A stretch of 64,000 nucleotides of DNA, taken from contig JBAIAC010000059.1 in the NCBI GenBank assembly GCA_037349315.1, forward strand, positions 17,268,501-17,332,500, given 5' to 3'. The notes below the pieces were generated by a model. It did no database searches and was not told the DNA's origin. It saw only the letters and a list, made by a program, of their open reading frames with translations. The translations under genes were made by a program, and so were the position numbers. This document shows, one piece after another, positions 1 to 10,663 of this stretch. The stretch comes from Chelydra serpentina (Eukaryota > Chordata > Testudines > Chelydridae). The number at the start of each line of letters is the position of its first letter. The first letter of the stretch is position 1.

Positions 1-1946
1 CATGCAGTAGGATTCCCCTTTTGTTTAGCTTAATTAAATACATTTTAAACCTACACTGAAATGCAAATGAGAACACTATTCTGTCTATTAAAATAGTGAT
101 TAGTCCTAAGACAAGACTGTTGTCTATTTTGTTTATGACTTGTACTGATTTATAAGATATAATCAACAAGCTCTAATATATTAGTACATTTCTGTATCGT
201 AGCAGGCTAATATAGCCTTTTTCATCACTAATATGAAGGAAACTCCCCCAGTGAAAGACCATGACAAATCATTAAGCAGAGAGCTAGCTGTTTCTTTCAT
301 ACAAAAGGAGTTATTTGAGCAACAAACTTATGGCCTCAACTCATATGTGCTGTGCACACAATAGTGTTCAGACTGCCCAATGGGGATTAACAAAACAAAA
401 AAAGAAAAGATTTTCTTGGAAGGAAAAATGGGAAAGTTAAATTTTATGCACAACAACAAATGCAATTTTTAGATCAAAAACTGTAGGAGTATCAAGATTA
501 TAGTTTCATTATTATAACAAGAAGGGGGAAACCAAAGCCTTGGCTGTGTGTGTGTTTTTTTTTAAATGTGTGTGTTTGTGTGCAAAATTTGCATTAGAGT
601 TGTGTGGTGTTTTTTTTTTTTTTTAAAGACTCTCCATGGTTCATTGGATAAGAGGAACACTGGCAAGTATGCAAATGTGGGCTGTCCCAAAGACAATGAA
701 ACAGACATGTAGTCAATGGTTACTGTCATCCAGTTCTTTGCATGACATGCAGACAAGCTTAGAGAACATTGATTGTTCTATAGACTCCTGTGACTGGAGG
801 GAACGACCAGTCGGCTTACACCAAGACACATTTTTCACTCCTGACGTTTTGATAAAGGCTTATTGACCTAAATGAGACCCAAGTTATTCAGGGAACATCA
901 GGGGTGAAAGTGCACAAGCTGTTCTTCATGGTCATACTCAAAAACTCCAGGTATCCATTAGCAACTGGCAAATTCCCCCTCCCCTACCCGTGGCGCGGTG
1001 ACAGACAAAAGTGTTTTTAATATCTTGCCTTGTATAAGCCTAATAAGTAATCTAGTGGGGGAGGAGGAGACGACGGATGAATTTTTGTCACTGCATGTAT
1101 ATGTTAGCTGCCAGATAAGTTGCAGACAGAAGTGAGAAAAGTAATTGATATTTAAAATAACTCAGGACAGTCATTATAAAGACAAATTTAGCTGTCCTCA
1201 TGAACTACTGGAATATTCCCTTCACAATCCTTCAGTAGCTGAGGGTTTGGTGATTTTTATGGTAATTTTCTAAAATAATATGCGCTATTTTACAAAAGCC
1301 AACTGAGCAAATGTTGGGGGCTTGATGCTCATCTCACACTGTTGTCAATCAGGCGTCAAACCAATGAAACGAAGAGTTACACTTGTATGAAACAGGACCA
1401 CAGGTCATATCTCACATCTGAGACTTAATAAATCTGAGTTACACAGTAGGGATGAATTTGGCCCATTATTTATTGAAAATACATTTTCTGGCTGCTTGGT
1501 TAGCACACGTCCACTGAATGCATTGTCTAGAAAAGGCCAATGGGTTTCAGCCAGTGTGACCCATGAACCAGCAATAACGGAACAAGAATACAAGAAAATC
1601 TAAAACAAAACCAGCAGAGTGAAAGAAAACGAGTGAGGAGAAGGAAAAATGGAAGGGTAAGGGGCAGGGTGAACAGGGAAGAATGGTTGATTTGGAAGAA
1701 GAGACTTGCTGCAAACACAAGGCACTGCATTATGGAATGGAGTTGGGAGGGCCTGCGGAATTACAGTGCAGCTGTAATTCTTATGGCTCCCCTTCCACAT
1801 GAAGGGGAAATCATTGTAGATTACACCATATCAGCCTGACCTGAGCTGGAGATCTCATTACAGATGTACCATTAAAATGACACAAGCAATGCTTGCAAAA
1901 TGACTGAGAAAGCACCTGCATGCATGGGGAGGCATAGTCTTGTGTG
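1..1946. other. Intronic DNA, nothing recognised
   Basis: AT-rich sequence with a T-rich/TG-rich low-complexity patch at about 545-625. Short open frames on both strands show no family resemblance. I see no repeat family with clear ends. Confidence 0.5.
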
Positions 1947-1954
1947 GGCCCGGC

Positions 1955-2077
1955 TAGGCTGACCAGATAGCAAGTGTGAAAAATCGGGACGGGGGTGGGG
2001 GGTACTAGGAGCCTATATAAGAAAAAGCCCCAAATATCGGGATTGTCCCTATAAAATCGGGATAGCTGGTCACCCTA
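1955..2077 (+). mobile_element. hAT-like MITE, family A (123 bp), intact
   Basis: Terminal inverted repeats (tagg-tgaccag at the left, ctggtcaccta-type at the right) flank a short body with a tataaaatcggga stretch and no coding capacity. An exact 8-bp direct repeat, ggcccggc, abuts both ends (1947-1954 and 2078-2085). Eight-bp duplications and TAGGG-type termini are hAT-superfamily hallmarks, so this is a non-autonomous hAT derivative. The left end differs from the other copies by one base (taggctgacc). Confidence 0.85.
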
Positions 2078-2085
2078 GGCCCGGC

Positions 2086-3026
2086 AACTGTTTCATGTAA
2101 CTTTTTCCACCTAGTATAGACAGTCCCCTCATTGTTCTCGTAAGGAATGCAGGATTTTCCCTTGAAGTTGCACTATGTTAGCTGAAATATATAAAATGCA
2201 GCACGATCAGATAGCCTAGGCAAACAGGTAAGCACACAGACTTGGAGACAAAGTCAACAAGAAGGTAAAAGTCCTGACATGACTGAAGCGGAGATTTAAA
2301 AAGAAAGAAAGAAAGAAAGAAAGATTATGTTTTGCTCAAACTCAGAATGCATATTGAGAAACTGAACGTGCCAAAAACTGCTATATAATATGTAGGAGGT
2401 TTCAGTTTAATTCTTGTTTTTTTCAAATATCTTACACTCAATCTTTTCAAGTTAAAAACAACAATTTAAAAAAAAAAACACGTTAAAAGCCAAAACATTT
2501 TAGCTTCTCCTGCAGAGCCTTTATCTTTACTTTAGAAAGTTTAGTGTTCTTTGCCAAATTTCTTTATCTAGCATATTTGGCACTGACTGATGTGGGTTAA
2601 ACTAATAGCAATGAAAAACATTAAAAACAGGGTAATGGTATCATGCTTCTATCTTCAGAGGTCCATAAATTAGTCCTAAGTTACTGGACATCAGTAAAGC
2701 CTTTTATAAATGTTTTTAATTAGAATGAAATAATATTTACCCAGACCTACTCATGTTTTGAATAAGTGAAGCTTATGATGAAAGAGAGTTGGAAAAGCTG
2801 ATTGTTTTGCCTTTCTATTTTCCCTTTAATCACAACTGGGAGCATAGTACAATAACTCTGGGGCCCATGAAGATCCTGCTGGTATGTATTTTCAGACTGG
2901 AATTTTCAAAAGGAACCAGATAATCAAATCTTATTGAATTTCAATAGGAGTTGGGCACCTAACTCCCTTAGGCACCTTTCAAAACCTGAACCTTGATGTC
3001 CTTAGTTTCCTTCTCGCTAGCTTAAT
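2086..3026. other. Intronic DNA, nothing recognised
   Basis: AT-rich sequence. Apart from the AAAG tract I see neither coding signal nor element ends. Confidence 0.45.
2298..2323. repeat. (AAAG)n microsatellite
   Basis: About five AAAG units in an A-rich tract. Confidence 0.8.
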
Positions 3027-3095
3027 CCAAATCCCAGTGAAGGCAACGGGAGTTTCTCCACTGACTTCAAAAGACACTGGATCAGGCCTCAGGTA
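3027..3095. repeat. Decayed palindromic element with a 'tgacttca' core
   Basis: Resembles the 3731-3804 palindrome family, with a ctgacttc core and an ending like ggatcaggcct. The arms are degraded. Read as a remnant of a foldback element common in reptile genomes. Confidence 0.4.
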
Positions 3096-3560
3096 TGTCA
3101 GTTCTGAGGCATAGCTTTTCATGTTAAGGCACATCTCTGAGCACCTGTGTTTCTGACTGGAGTTTCCACATACAGTCATCTTTGGCAAGCCTCTCCTCAT
3201 AATACAGTGTATTCTGCAACAAAATCTAAAAGGTTAAAGATGAGATTCAGCAGGAATTTGCACACACAAATGACACCAAGCCTTCACATTTAGTTTATGG
3301 TACTTATTTTAGTTTGGAGCTACTCAGTTATTCCTACAGCGACATTTTCTCCCCACCCCTCCACAGAAAGTTCTATTAACTTGTCTTTAAAACTGGATTA
3401 TTTGGCAAGCAAGAGGAAGCTTCTACCTCCTCATGTCTGCCAAAATGATAAAATAACTCCTTTCTGTATATTTCAGGAACATGTACTTGAGGGCTTCATA
3501 AAAGTCTCTGGAAGAAATTCATACAGGGCTCTATCCTGCAGAAAAGGTTGGAGCAGTATG

Positions 3561-3674
3561 GCTCCAATCCAGAAAAGCATCTAAGCGCGCACACAACTTA
3601 AATCCCATTGAATTCAACTGCACTACTCACATAGGTAACTTTAAGCACATGCTTAAGTGCTTTTGCTGGATAAA
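3561..3674. repeat. Foldback element, arms 'ccaatccagaaaagcat' / 'gcttttgctgg'
   Basis: The left arm (gctccaatccagaaaagcatctaag) and the right arm (cacatgcttaagtgcttttgctgga) are imperfect reverse complements around a cccattgaattcaa core. It would fold into one long hairpin. I recognise this as a dispersed non-coding palindrome type in sauropsids but cannot name a family. Confidence 0.6.
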
Positions 3675-3730
3675 TGCCAGAGTGCGCTCAGCACGTTGCA
3701 GGATTCAGTTCACAGTATTTCAAAGACACA

Positions 3731-3804
3731 GGGGTGAAATCCTGGCCTCAATGAAGTCAATGACAAAGCTCCCATTGACTTCTATTGGGCAGGATTTCAA
3801 CCCC
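3731..3804. repeat. 74-nt foldback element, arms 'ggggtgaaatcctgg' / 'aggatttcaacccc'
   Basis: Nearly self-complementary end to end, with an internal gaagtcaatg / cattgacttc inner stem. The same type recurs at 36094-36163. Likely a tiny MITE-like repeat. No coding content. Confidence 0.65.
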
Positions 3805-3897
3805 AGAATGTGTGTGTGTATTTTACCCCTCTCTCTATCCCGCACACACACCCACACACACACCCCTTTCTTAGTATAGATAATATGTTATTACAGA

Positions 3898-5034
3898 TGT
3901 GACGGTGTTCCCCATAAAACTTTATGGGGAGATGCTTATAGATGTATATATGTAACTAAAATATGTTTTATGCTACATGTGCCATGTAACATATCTCTGT
4001 GAAAGTTATGACCTACTGAATTTACTCCTCCTGTTTGTATGCATGTATCATTGTTGTAGTTGGAGTTATGAAGATTGGTTTTATATTTGCTGGTTTTGTA
4101 CATAGCCTTTGTAAGTGCATGGGATCATCTTTGGAGCAAAGAATGCCTGTTAAATGCGAGCACTTGACAGACAAAAGACGTTGCAGACCCCAATCCACAT
4201 TGGGGCCGGGTCTGGAATGCATCTGGTTAGACTGGTTAGGGCGCATGGGCAGGTGACTTGCCCATGTGATCCCAAAACTCCAGGGCAACTGGATCCTACG
4301 CAGGGAGAGGAAGAAAGACTATAAAAGCCCTTGCAAGACCCTTCCATGTTGGTCTTCAGCTGGCTAAAGGGAGAGGCTCTCCCACCCCCCCAAGGACATT
4401 CCTGAGGGGAACTGAACAAAGGACAAAGACACTAGGGGGTGTGTGCGGCTACTGGACTTAGGCTAATTCTACAGCCTGTAAAAAGGAAAATATCCGAATC
4501 TGGTGAGGCTTTTATCTGTGTTAACTTTGAATAGACATAGACGTGCGTGTTTTATTTTATTTTACTAAGTAACTTGCTTTGTTCTGTCTGTCACTAATTG
4601 AACTCACTTAAATCCTATTTTCTGTACTTATTAAAATCACTTTTTACTTATTAAGTTTCCTTGAGTACGAGTTAGTGCCTTGGGAGAGCGATCAGTGGTG
4701 CATACCTTTCTATCTTTGAAATAGAAAGCGAACTATTTATGAGTTTACCCTGTATAAGCTTTATACAGGGTAAAACGGATTCATTAAGGGTTTGAACCTC
4801 CTTGGAGTTGAGCAGCTGGGTGTCAAAGGCAAGAGCGCTTCCAGGGGCCTTACAGTGGTGAGTGGACTTGGTTCGGACCTGGGTCTGTGTTTGCAGCAGA
4901 TCAGTGGAATCTGGCTCAAAACAGACAGGATTCGGGAGTCCCAAGCTGGAAAAGGCCTGGAAGCAGGGGCAGAAGTAGCCTTGGCACACCAGGTGGCAGC
5001 ACCGAGCAGGTCTCTGTGGCCCCAACCCGTCACA
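3898..5034 (+). mobile_element. Solo LTR of an LTR retroelement / endogenous retrovirus (1137 bp)
   Basis: Starts TGTGACGG and ends CCGTCACA, the TG...CA termini of an LTR. It is flanked by a perfect 5-bp target-site duplication, acaga (3893-3897 and 5035-5039). A TATA-like actataaaag lies at about 4318-4327. AT-rich poly(A)-signal-like stretches follow in the second half, consistent with plus orientation. There is no internal retroviral coding sequence and no second LTR within the window, so this is a solo LTR left by recombination. A 5-bp duplication fits Gypsy-type or ERVL-type elements; the family is not assigned. It sits directly against a CR1 tail at 5040. Confidence 0.8.
4744..4774. 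repeat. Perfect 14-bp inverted repeat inside the LTR
   Basis: TTTACCCTGTATAA, then GCT, then TTATACAGGGTAAA: every one of the 14 pairs matches. It can form a 14-bp hairpin with a three-base loop. Its role within the LTR is unknown. Confidence 0.9.
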
Positions 5035-5039
5035 ACAGA

Positions 5040-5240
5040 ATCACAGAAATGTAGGGCTGGAAGGGACTTCAAGAAGTCACCCCGATAGGTGTTTGTCGAA
5101 CCTGTTTATAAAAACTTCAAATGACGGTGAATCCACCCCCTCCCTTGGAAGCCTTTTCCAGCGTTTAACTATCCTTATAGTTAGAAAGTTTTCCTTAATA
5201 TCTAACCTAAATCTCCCTTGCCCCAGATCCAGAGTGGAAA
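5040..5240 (-). mobile_element. CR1 LINE 3' tail fragment
   Basis: The plus strand begins with atcacagaaatgtagggctggaaggga and continues through phrases typical of the CR1 3' end (gttagaaagttttcctta, aacctaaatctcccttg). The element is therefore on the minus strand and truncated at its 5' end. It is diverged, so old. The LTR at 3898-5034 is inserted right beside its 3' terminus. Confidence 0.8.
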
Positions 5241-5244
5241 GGAA

Positions 5245-5825
5245 CAGTCAGTCAGAAACCATTAAAGATTCAGTGTAAGCTCTGCAGTCTATATTTTTTC
5301 CTTTAGGAAACTTTGCACCGTTAACACTGTTTACACAGAGGCTAACCATTTTCCCATAACTGATTATTTTTGCCCTATCTGCTGTCTCATCTTATGGTAT
5401 TTATTCAACAGCCTTCCTCATTCATTTTCACAAAAAGCTGATTCACCTCCTCCTCATCCTGCATTGTACACTTCATAAATCTTCCCCCTCATTCACACTG
5501 GACATCCAATTTATTAAATGTGTCATTCCTTTCAGAAAACAAAACAACACGTTATCTGGCTTACCCAAACTCCAGCATCACCATTTATAAGGAAGGATCT
5601 GTCCATTATCAGCCTAAATATTATAACTTACCCTACAAGAGCTTCATTTTATGCACTTAAAGTGAAATATCAGTTAAGGGCCAAATTCTATCCCCTACTG
5701 TGCAAATACAACTAGTCTGGCAAAAACAGCACAAAGATCATTAGAAATCAGTAGCTTCAAATATACTAATTAACGTGGAGCTTTTGTGTTTGAAGCCAGG
5801 TCACAGAATTCAGTGCAGGCTTCAT
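5245..5825. other. Intronic DNA, nothing recognised
   Basis: AT-rich. I see no coding or repeat signature. Confidence 0.4.
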
Positions 5826-5831
5826 TTTGAA

Positions 5832-6184
5832 CAGGGCTGGTCGAAAATTTGTAAAGAGTTTTCATGAAAAATTTAAAAATATGTTTCATTCCATGGGTTT
5901 CAAAAAGGAACAATTTTTGTTTGTGACATTTTTTTCAAAAACTGTTAATTTTTACTTTTGCCTCCTCTCCATCCCTTTTTTCCCCTTTTCCATTTTATGA
6001 CTGAAAGAGGGGAAAGAAAATAGGAAATACAGAGGAAAAAGGCAGGAGGAAAAAATGAAATCTTGAATATTTTCATTTTTCACTTTTCGTTAAAACAATG
6101 GAAAACTCCAAATAAATTTTTTTGAAAAAAAATGCTAGTTTTCAATAGATGAATTTTTCATTTAAAAAGTTTTGAACAGCTCTA
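5832..6184. mobile_element. AT-rich foldback MITE, ends 'agggctgg(t)cgaaaa' / 'ttgaacagctct'
   Basis: The two ends are reverse complements (gagctggtcgaaaat type) and the interior is made of A-rich and T-rich mirror stretches (gaaaaatttaaaaat, tttttcatttaaaaa) around a purine-rich centre. Similar elements occur near 24545 and 48690. No coding capacity. Confidence 0.55.
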
Positions 6185-6189
6185 ATTTT

Positions 6190-6850
6190 AAATAATTGCT
6201 AGGGATTTTTGGTACATTTTGTATAGGCACATCTGCTGAATTATCTGCAGATTTAAGGCAGTAAGGGGAGATATTTTAAATGTGCCATGTAGAAAATTTA
6301 GGGCCTGATTGCTTCTTCTGTGGGAAAACTTGTAAGATGGGGGCCTATAAGAGAGGAAATCTCCATGAAGTTCTTTCCCCTTGAATAGATATCTCCCTGG
6401 TTCTCCCTTTGAAGAGACAAGGTTGGTCCCCTCCCTCTTCTCCCTATAAAAATGAGCTGTGGGAGACCAGGGACTTCCACACACAAGCTCTGTGGTTCTG
6501 CAGCAGACATGATCTCTGCAGCTCAGGTCCTATATCCTGAAAGGATGACTTGACTGGAATGGTGCTGCCAGGAAGTCCTCAGACCTCTGGTGTCTTCAGG
6601 ACCCTTCTCCCACTTAAAAAAGGAACCCCGCATGGAAGGGGGAGCATGGAAAAGTATTATAGCCACCCGACATCCTTCTTCACCTTGAGCTCCAGAACAG
6701 GAAGCGGAATGTGTATTTCCCACACACACTCCCTTAGCCTTACTCTAGGCCTGCTCACTCTGGCCTGTGCACCCTCCACAGAGCACAAGAAAAGGGTGCT
6801 AGCTGAACCCCTCTCTTTAGCATTTTAGGGGATCCTGCACATGTAGAAGA
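6190..6850. other. Intronic DNA, nothing recognised
   Basis: Mixed composition. Open frames of 68-98 codons on both strands overlap each other in conflicting frames and show no protein family. Confidence 0.4.
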
Positions 6851-6851
6851 G

Positions 6852-7055
6852 TATGGTTAAGGTGTTAGCCTGGTTCCTACGAGACCATGGTTCAATTCCC
6901 TCCTCCATTACAGATGTCCTGCATGACTTCGGGCAAGTCTCTCTGTGCATCAGATCCCCATCTGTAAAATGTGGGTGACAGCTCTTCCCTGTCTGAAGGG
7001 GGTATTGTGAGATGCTCAGACACTACTGTAATGAAGGCCATATAGTTACCATGCC
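6852..7055 (+). mobile_element. MIR-type SINE
   Basis: Contains the tRNA-like head (ggtgttagcctggttcctac, ggttcaattccc) followed by the MIR core (ttcgggcaagtctctctgtgca, ccatctgtaaaatgtggg). Orientation is plus. Diverged but recognisable along about 200 bp. Confidence 0.7.
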
Positions 7056-8178
7056 TGGATGGATAGATGGATGTAGGGGATTCTTGCCTCCCTCCAAATA
7101 GGTATGCTGACCAACCTGGTCCCACAGAACTACTGTCCATGCTACAATTAAAAAATTATGCTAACAATGACTATGTTGAAGAGTGGTTCTTCCTAGCAAA
7201 GTTCTAACCTGATTTCCCTACTTGGTGAGGACAGGGATATTTTTCTCAGATAACGGAGGGATAAAGCTGTGCTATAAATGCAGCCGCTAGCAGAACAAAC
7301 TCCCTGTCCATGTTGGTCAAACTATTTCATCCACAGTTTAGGACAGATTACTGCTCAAGTCAAGCAAAACCAACGACACACGAACATATAAGACAGACAC
7401 CATGCAGCAGCTGTGCTTGGAATTATTGGTTGTTTGGGATGAAATTAAACAACAACCAAAAAGTAACATTTATCCTAGAATTCATTACAATTAGTTGTCA
7501 TTAAGTTCAGTGTTTAGACCTCACTCATGGCTTTGTTGTAAGCCTCCGGCAACACAAATCATGCTCTGCTTCCTGGTTTCCCTCTGTTCACAAAGAGAAG
7601 TAGCCTTTTCCAGGCCTATGCCTGACACAGTGTACTATCCCTGGTACACTGACTTAGGTATGCTAGCCAATGCATTGGGATAGTCCTTGTCCACTTGCAC
7701 AGGGGGAAGGAGGATACATAGCAGATGCTGCTCTCCTCCCCACAGTTGAAAAGAGGGGGAGGGGCAAGGGGTGCTGTATGCCTTTGCACAACCACTAAAT
7801 GGGGCCAAAATCTGACCCTACATTTTTAAATTTAGGAGGAAAAAGTCCACATTTTCCCCCTCACACTAGATTACTGGTTTCTCATTTCAACATTTACCTT
7901 TAGTTTGATTAAATTTATGGTACTGTAACATGATGAGAAGCAGGGGTAATTATGGAAGTGTCTGTCACAACTGCATAGTTAAGGCAACATTGAGTATTAT
8001 ACTTAAAGCATGTTGTTGTGTGTGTATATACGTACATTTTAGTTAATCAGTTGATAGTCTGCCACAAACTCCCCTCAAAATTAATTTAACAGGGTTTGAA
8101 TCTGCAGAATACCAAATTGTTTGAAACCTTGCTGAAGGCCTGTAAAAAAAGGAGTAAAATATTGAGCTGGGGACATGG
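7056..8178. other. Intronic DNA, nothing recognised
   Basis: AT-rich with a short (TG)n stretch near 8010. No gene or element ends seen. Confidence 0.4.
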
Positions 8179-8186
8179 CTCTCAGC

Positions 8187-8310
8187 TAGGGTGACCAGAA
8201 AGCAAGTGGGAAAAATCAGGACAGAGGGTGGGTGCTAATAGGAGCCTATATAAGAAAAAGACCCAAAAATCAGGACTGTCCCTATAAAATCGGGACATCT
8301 GGTCACCCTA
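8187..8310 (+). mobile_element. hAT-like MITE, family A, second copy
   Basis: Same 124-bp element as at 1955-2077, with intact tagggtgaccag / ctggtcaccta-type ends. Unlike the other copies it has no matching 8-bp flanks (ctctcagc versus ccagcatc), so the flanks have diverged or recombined. Confidence 0.8.
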
Positions 8311-8642
8311 CCAGCATCTCACTTAAGTTTTGTAAAACATCATTACAGATGTTAACAAAATCTGCAGATGATACTAAATAGAGAGGAGTTTCAAATGTCA
8401 ATGGGGTATGAAAAATAAGACAAAAGAAAAAGTTATTAGAAAAAGGAGTAGAAAATGAAATTAGACAAATGCAGGTTAATCTGTAAAAGGAAAAATCACT
8501 ATTCAACAGGCGGATGAAGTTTGGGAAGCAGTAGCACAGGAAGAGAATGAAGGGTGATATAGTGGACAGAAAATTAGCCCTTAGTTTGCAGAGCTATAAA
8601 TCAGCAAAAAGGTAGATGCAAACTGGTCTTCTTGCATATAGG

Positions 8643-9141
8643 TAGGGCCCTACCAAATTCATGGCTGTGAAAAACATGTCACGGACCATGAAATCTGGTC
8701 TCCTCCGTGAAAACTGGCCTTTTGTGTACTTTTACTTTATACTATACAGATTCCACGGGGGGAGCATTTCTCAAATTGGAGGTCCTGACCCAAAAGGAAT
8801 TTGCAGGGGGGTCCATAAGGTTATTTTAGGAGGGTCGCGGTATTGCCACCCTTACTTCTGCCTGCCTTCAGAGCTGGGTGGCTAGAGAGCAGTGGCTGTT
8901 GACCAGGCTCCCAGCTTTGAAGGCAGTGCCCCACCAGCAGCAGCACAGAAGTAAAGGTGGCAACAGCATACCATGCCACCCCTACGTCTGCGCTGCTGCC
9001 TTCAGAGTTGGGTTAGGACCCCTACAGTTATAACACCCTGAAATTTCAGATTTAAATATCTGAAATAATGAAATTTATGGTTTTTAAAACCCTATAACCA
9101 TGAAATTGACCAAAATGGACCCTGAATTTGGTAGGGCCCTA
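8643..9141 (+). mobile_element. hAT-like MITE, family B (499 bp)
   Basis: Ends are tagggccctaccaaattca and the inverse tgaatttggtagggcccta, a 19-bp perfect inverted repeat. Exact 8-bp target-site duplication catatagg (8635-8642 and 9142-9149). The interior holds repeated modules built on ttacttctg and cttcagagctgg, in direct and inverted order. No transposase. A longer copy lies at 18820-19587. Confidence 0.85.
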
Positions 9142-9181
9142 CATATAGGCATCAGGCCACAGGATATGGAGATATTGTCCC

Positions 9182-9306
9182 TAGGGTGACCAGACAGCAA
9201 ATGTGAAAAATCGGGACAGGGGGTAGGGAGGTAATAGGAGCCTATATAAGAAAAAGACTCAAAAATCGGGACTGTCCCTATAAAATCGGGACATCTGGTC
9301 ACCCTA
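9182..9306 (+). mobile_element. hAT-like MITE, family A, third copy
   Basis: 125 bp with perfect tagggtgaccag / ctggtcaccta-type ends and an exact 8-bp duplication attgtccc (9174-9181 and 9307-9314). It begins only 40 bp after the family B element ends. Confidence 0.88.
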
Positions 9307-9552
9307 ATTGTCCCTCTCTACTGTGTAGGGCAAGAGTGCAGATCATGACCAGAGCCTCCAGAGAGTTTGCTAGGAAATGCCGTGGGTCCATGGTGTTCCT
9401 CAGTGTCACATTTCCAGCCCCAATGCAGCTCCTGAAGAATGTAAACATGACTTCTGATTCCTTGTGCTGAGGGGAGCCAGGCCGGGCTCCAGCTCTGCTC
9501 CTGCACCCCTTTGCAAGTAGGTGGCAGGAAGAATTGAGATCAGGATAGCTCC

Positions 9553-9676
9553 TAGGGTGACCAGATGTCCTGATTTTATAGGGACAGTCCCGATTTTGGG
9601 GTCTTTTTCTTATACTGGCTCCTATTACTCCCCACCCCCTGTCCCGATTATTCACACTTGCTGTCTGGGCACCCTA
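9553..9676 (-). mobile_element. hAT-like MITE, family A, fourth copy, inverted
   Basis: The same element in the opposite orientation: the plus strand starts tagggtgaccagatgtcctg and ends with the spacer-side terminus ctgtctgggcaccta-type. Exact 8-bp duplication atagctcc (9545-9552 and 9677-9684). Confidence 0.88.
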
Positions 9677-10090
9677 ATAGCTCCTAGTACCCAGGCCCTT
9701 TCCTTCTCCAAATGAAGGACAGGAGGGAGCAGTGGGTCTGGAGCTGCTGGAGAAGAATGTTGTTGGGGATGAATGAGTTTGAGGGTGGGTAGAAGAGGCA
9801 GATGACCAGAGGGGAGTGAATAGTTAGTACTAGAGGATTTGGGGGATTAAGGGTGGGGGGGAAAACCTGAGGGGGTGGGAAATTAGATAGAGGAAAGAGA
9901 GAAAAGGACACACTGAAAGGGAGGGGAAGGGACTGCTCTTGTATACTTCATCTAACAGAATAGGGCCACAATCTCAAATGGGGCCTTTAGGTGTTAACAT
10001 AATAAAAAGAAAAAAAAACTTTGAACTTGGCCTGTGAGGTACTGAGAGCCTTCAACTCCTACTGACTTCAATGGGAGTGGAGGGTACTCA

Positions 10091-10213
10091 TAGGGTGACC
10101 AGACAGCAAATGTGAAAAATCGGGACGGGGGTGGGGGGTAATAGGAGCCTATATAAGAAAAAGACTCAAAAATCGGGACTGTCCCTGTAAAATCAGGACA
10201 TCTGGTCACCCTA
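10091..10213 (+). mobile_element. hAT-like MITE, family A, fifth copy
   Basis: 123 bp with intact ends and exact 8-bp duplication ggtactca (10083-10090 and 10214-10221). It interrupts a sequence with the actgacttcaatgggagt motif of the palindrome family. Confidence 0.88.
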
Positions 10214-10221
10214 GGTACTCA

Positions 10222-10625
10222 GCACCTTGCAGGACTGAGCCCTTAAAACATTGGGGTGCAAAGGAAGGGAACACAGCACTGTATGGGGAGGGGAGAACTA
10301 GGCCAAAAGAGGGAGAGACCAGGAAAGAGAAGCTCCACCACTGAAAACAGGATGGGAGAGAGAAAAGAGATACAGCAGAAAGAGAACTGCAGCAATGGGA
10401 AAAGGGAAATAAGAACAAAAGAAGCAATGGAGCTTCAGTAATTACCCAAGGACCTGGCAGCAGGTGCCTCCAGCCTGCACTGAAGTCTGTGCTGCCACAG
10501 CTTCACTGCTATCAGTACTTGTGCTAGCTAGATTGAAGCTAGCACCGGTGTATTTGAGGCAATCACAGCTCCAACTGCAGGGTAGACCTACCCCCAATGT
10601 GTGTATGTATGAGTGTGAGCGTGTG

Positions 10626-10663
<38 letters not shown>

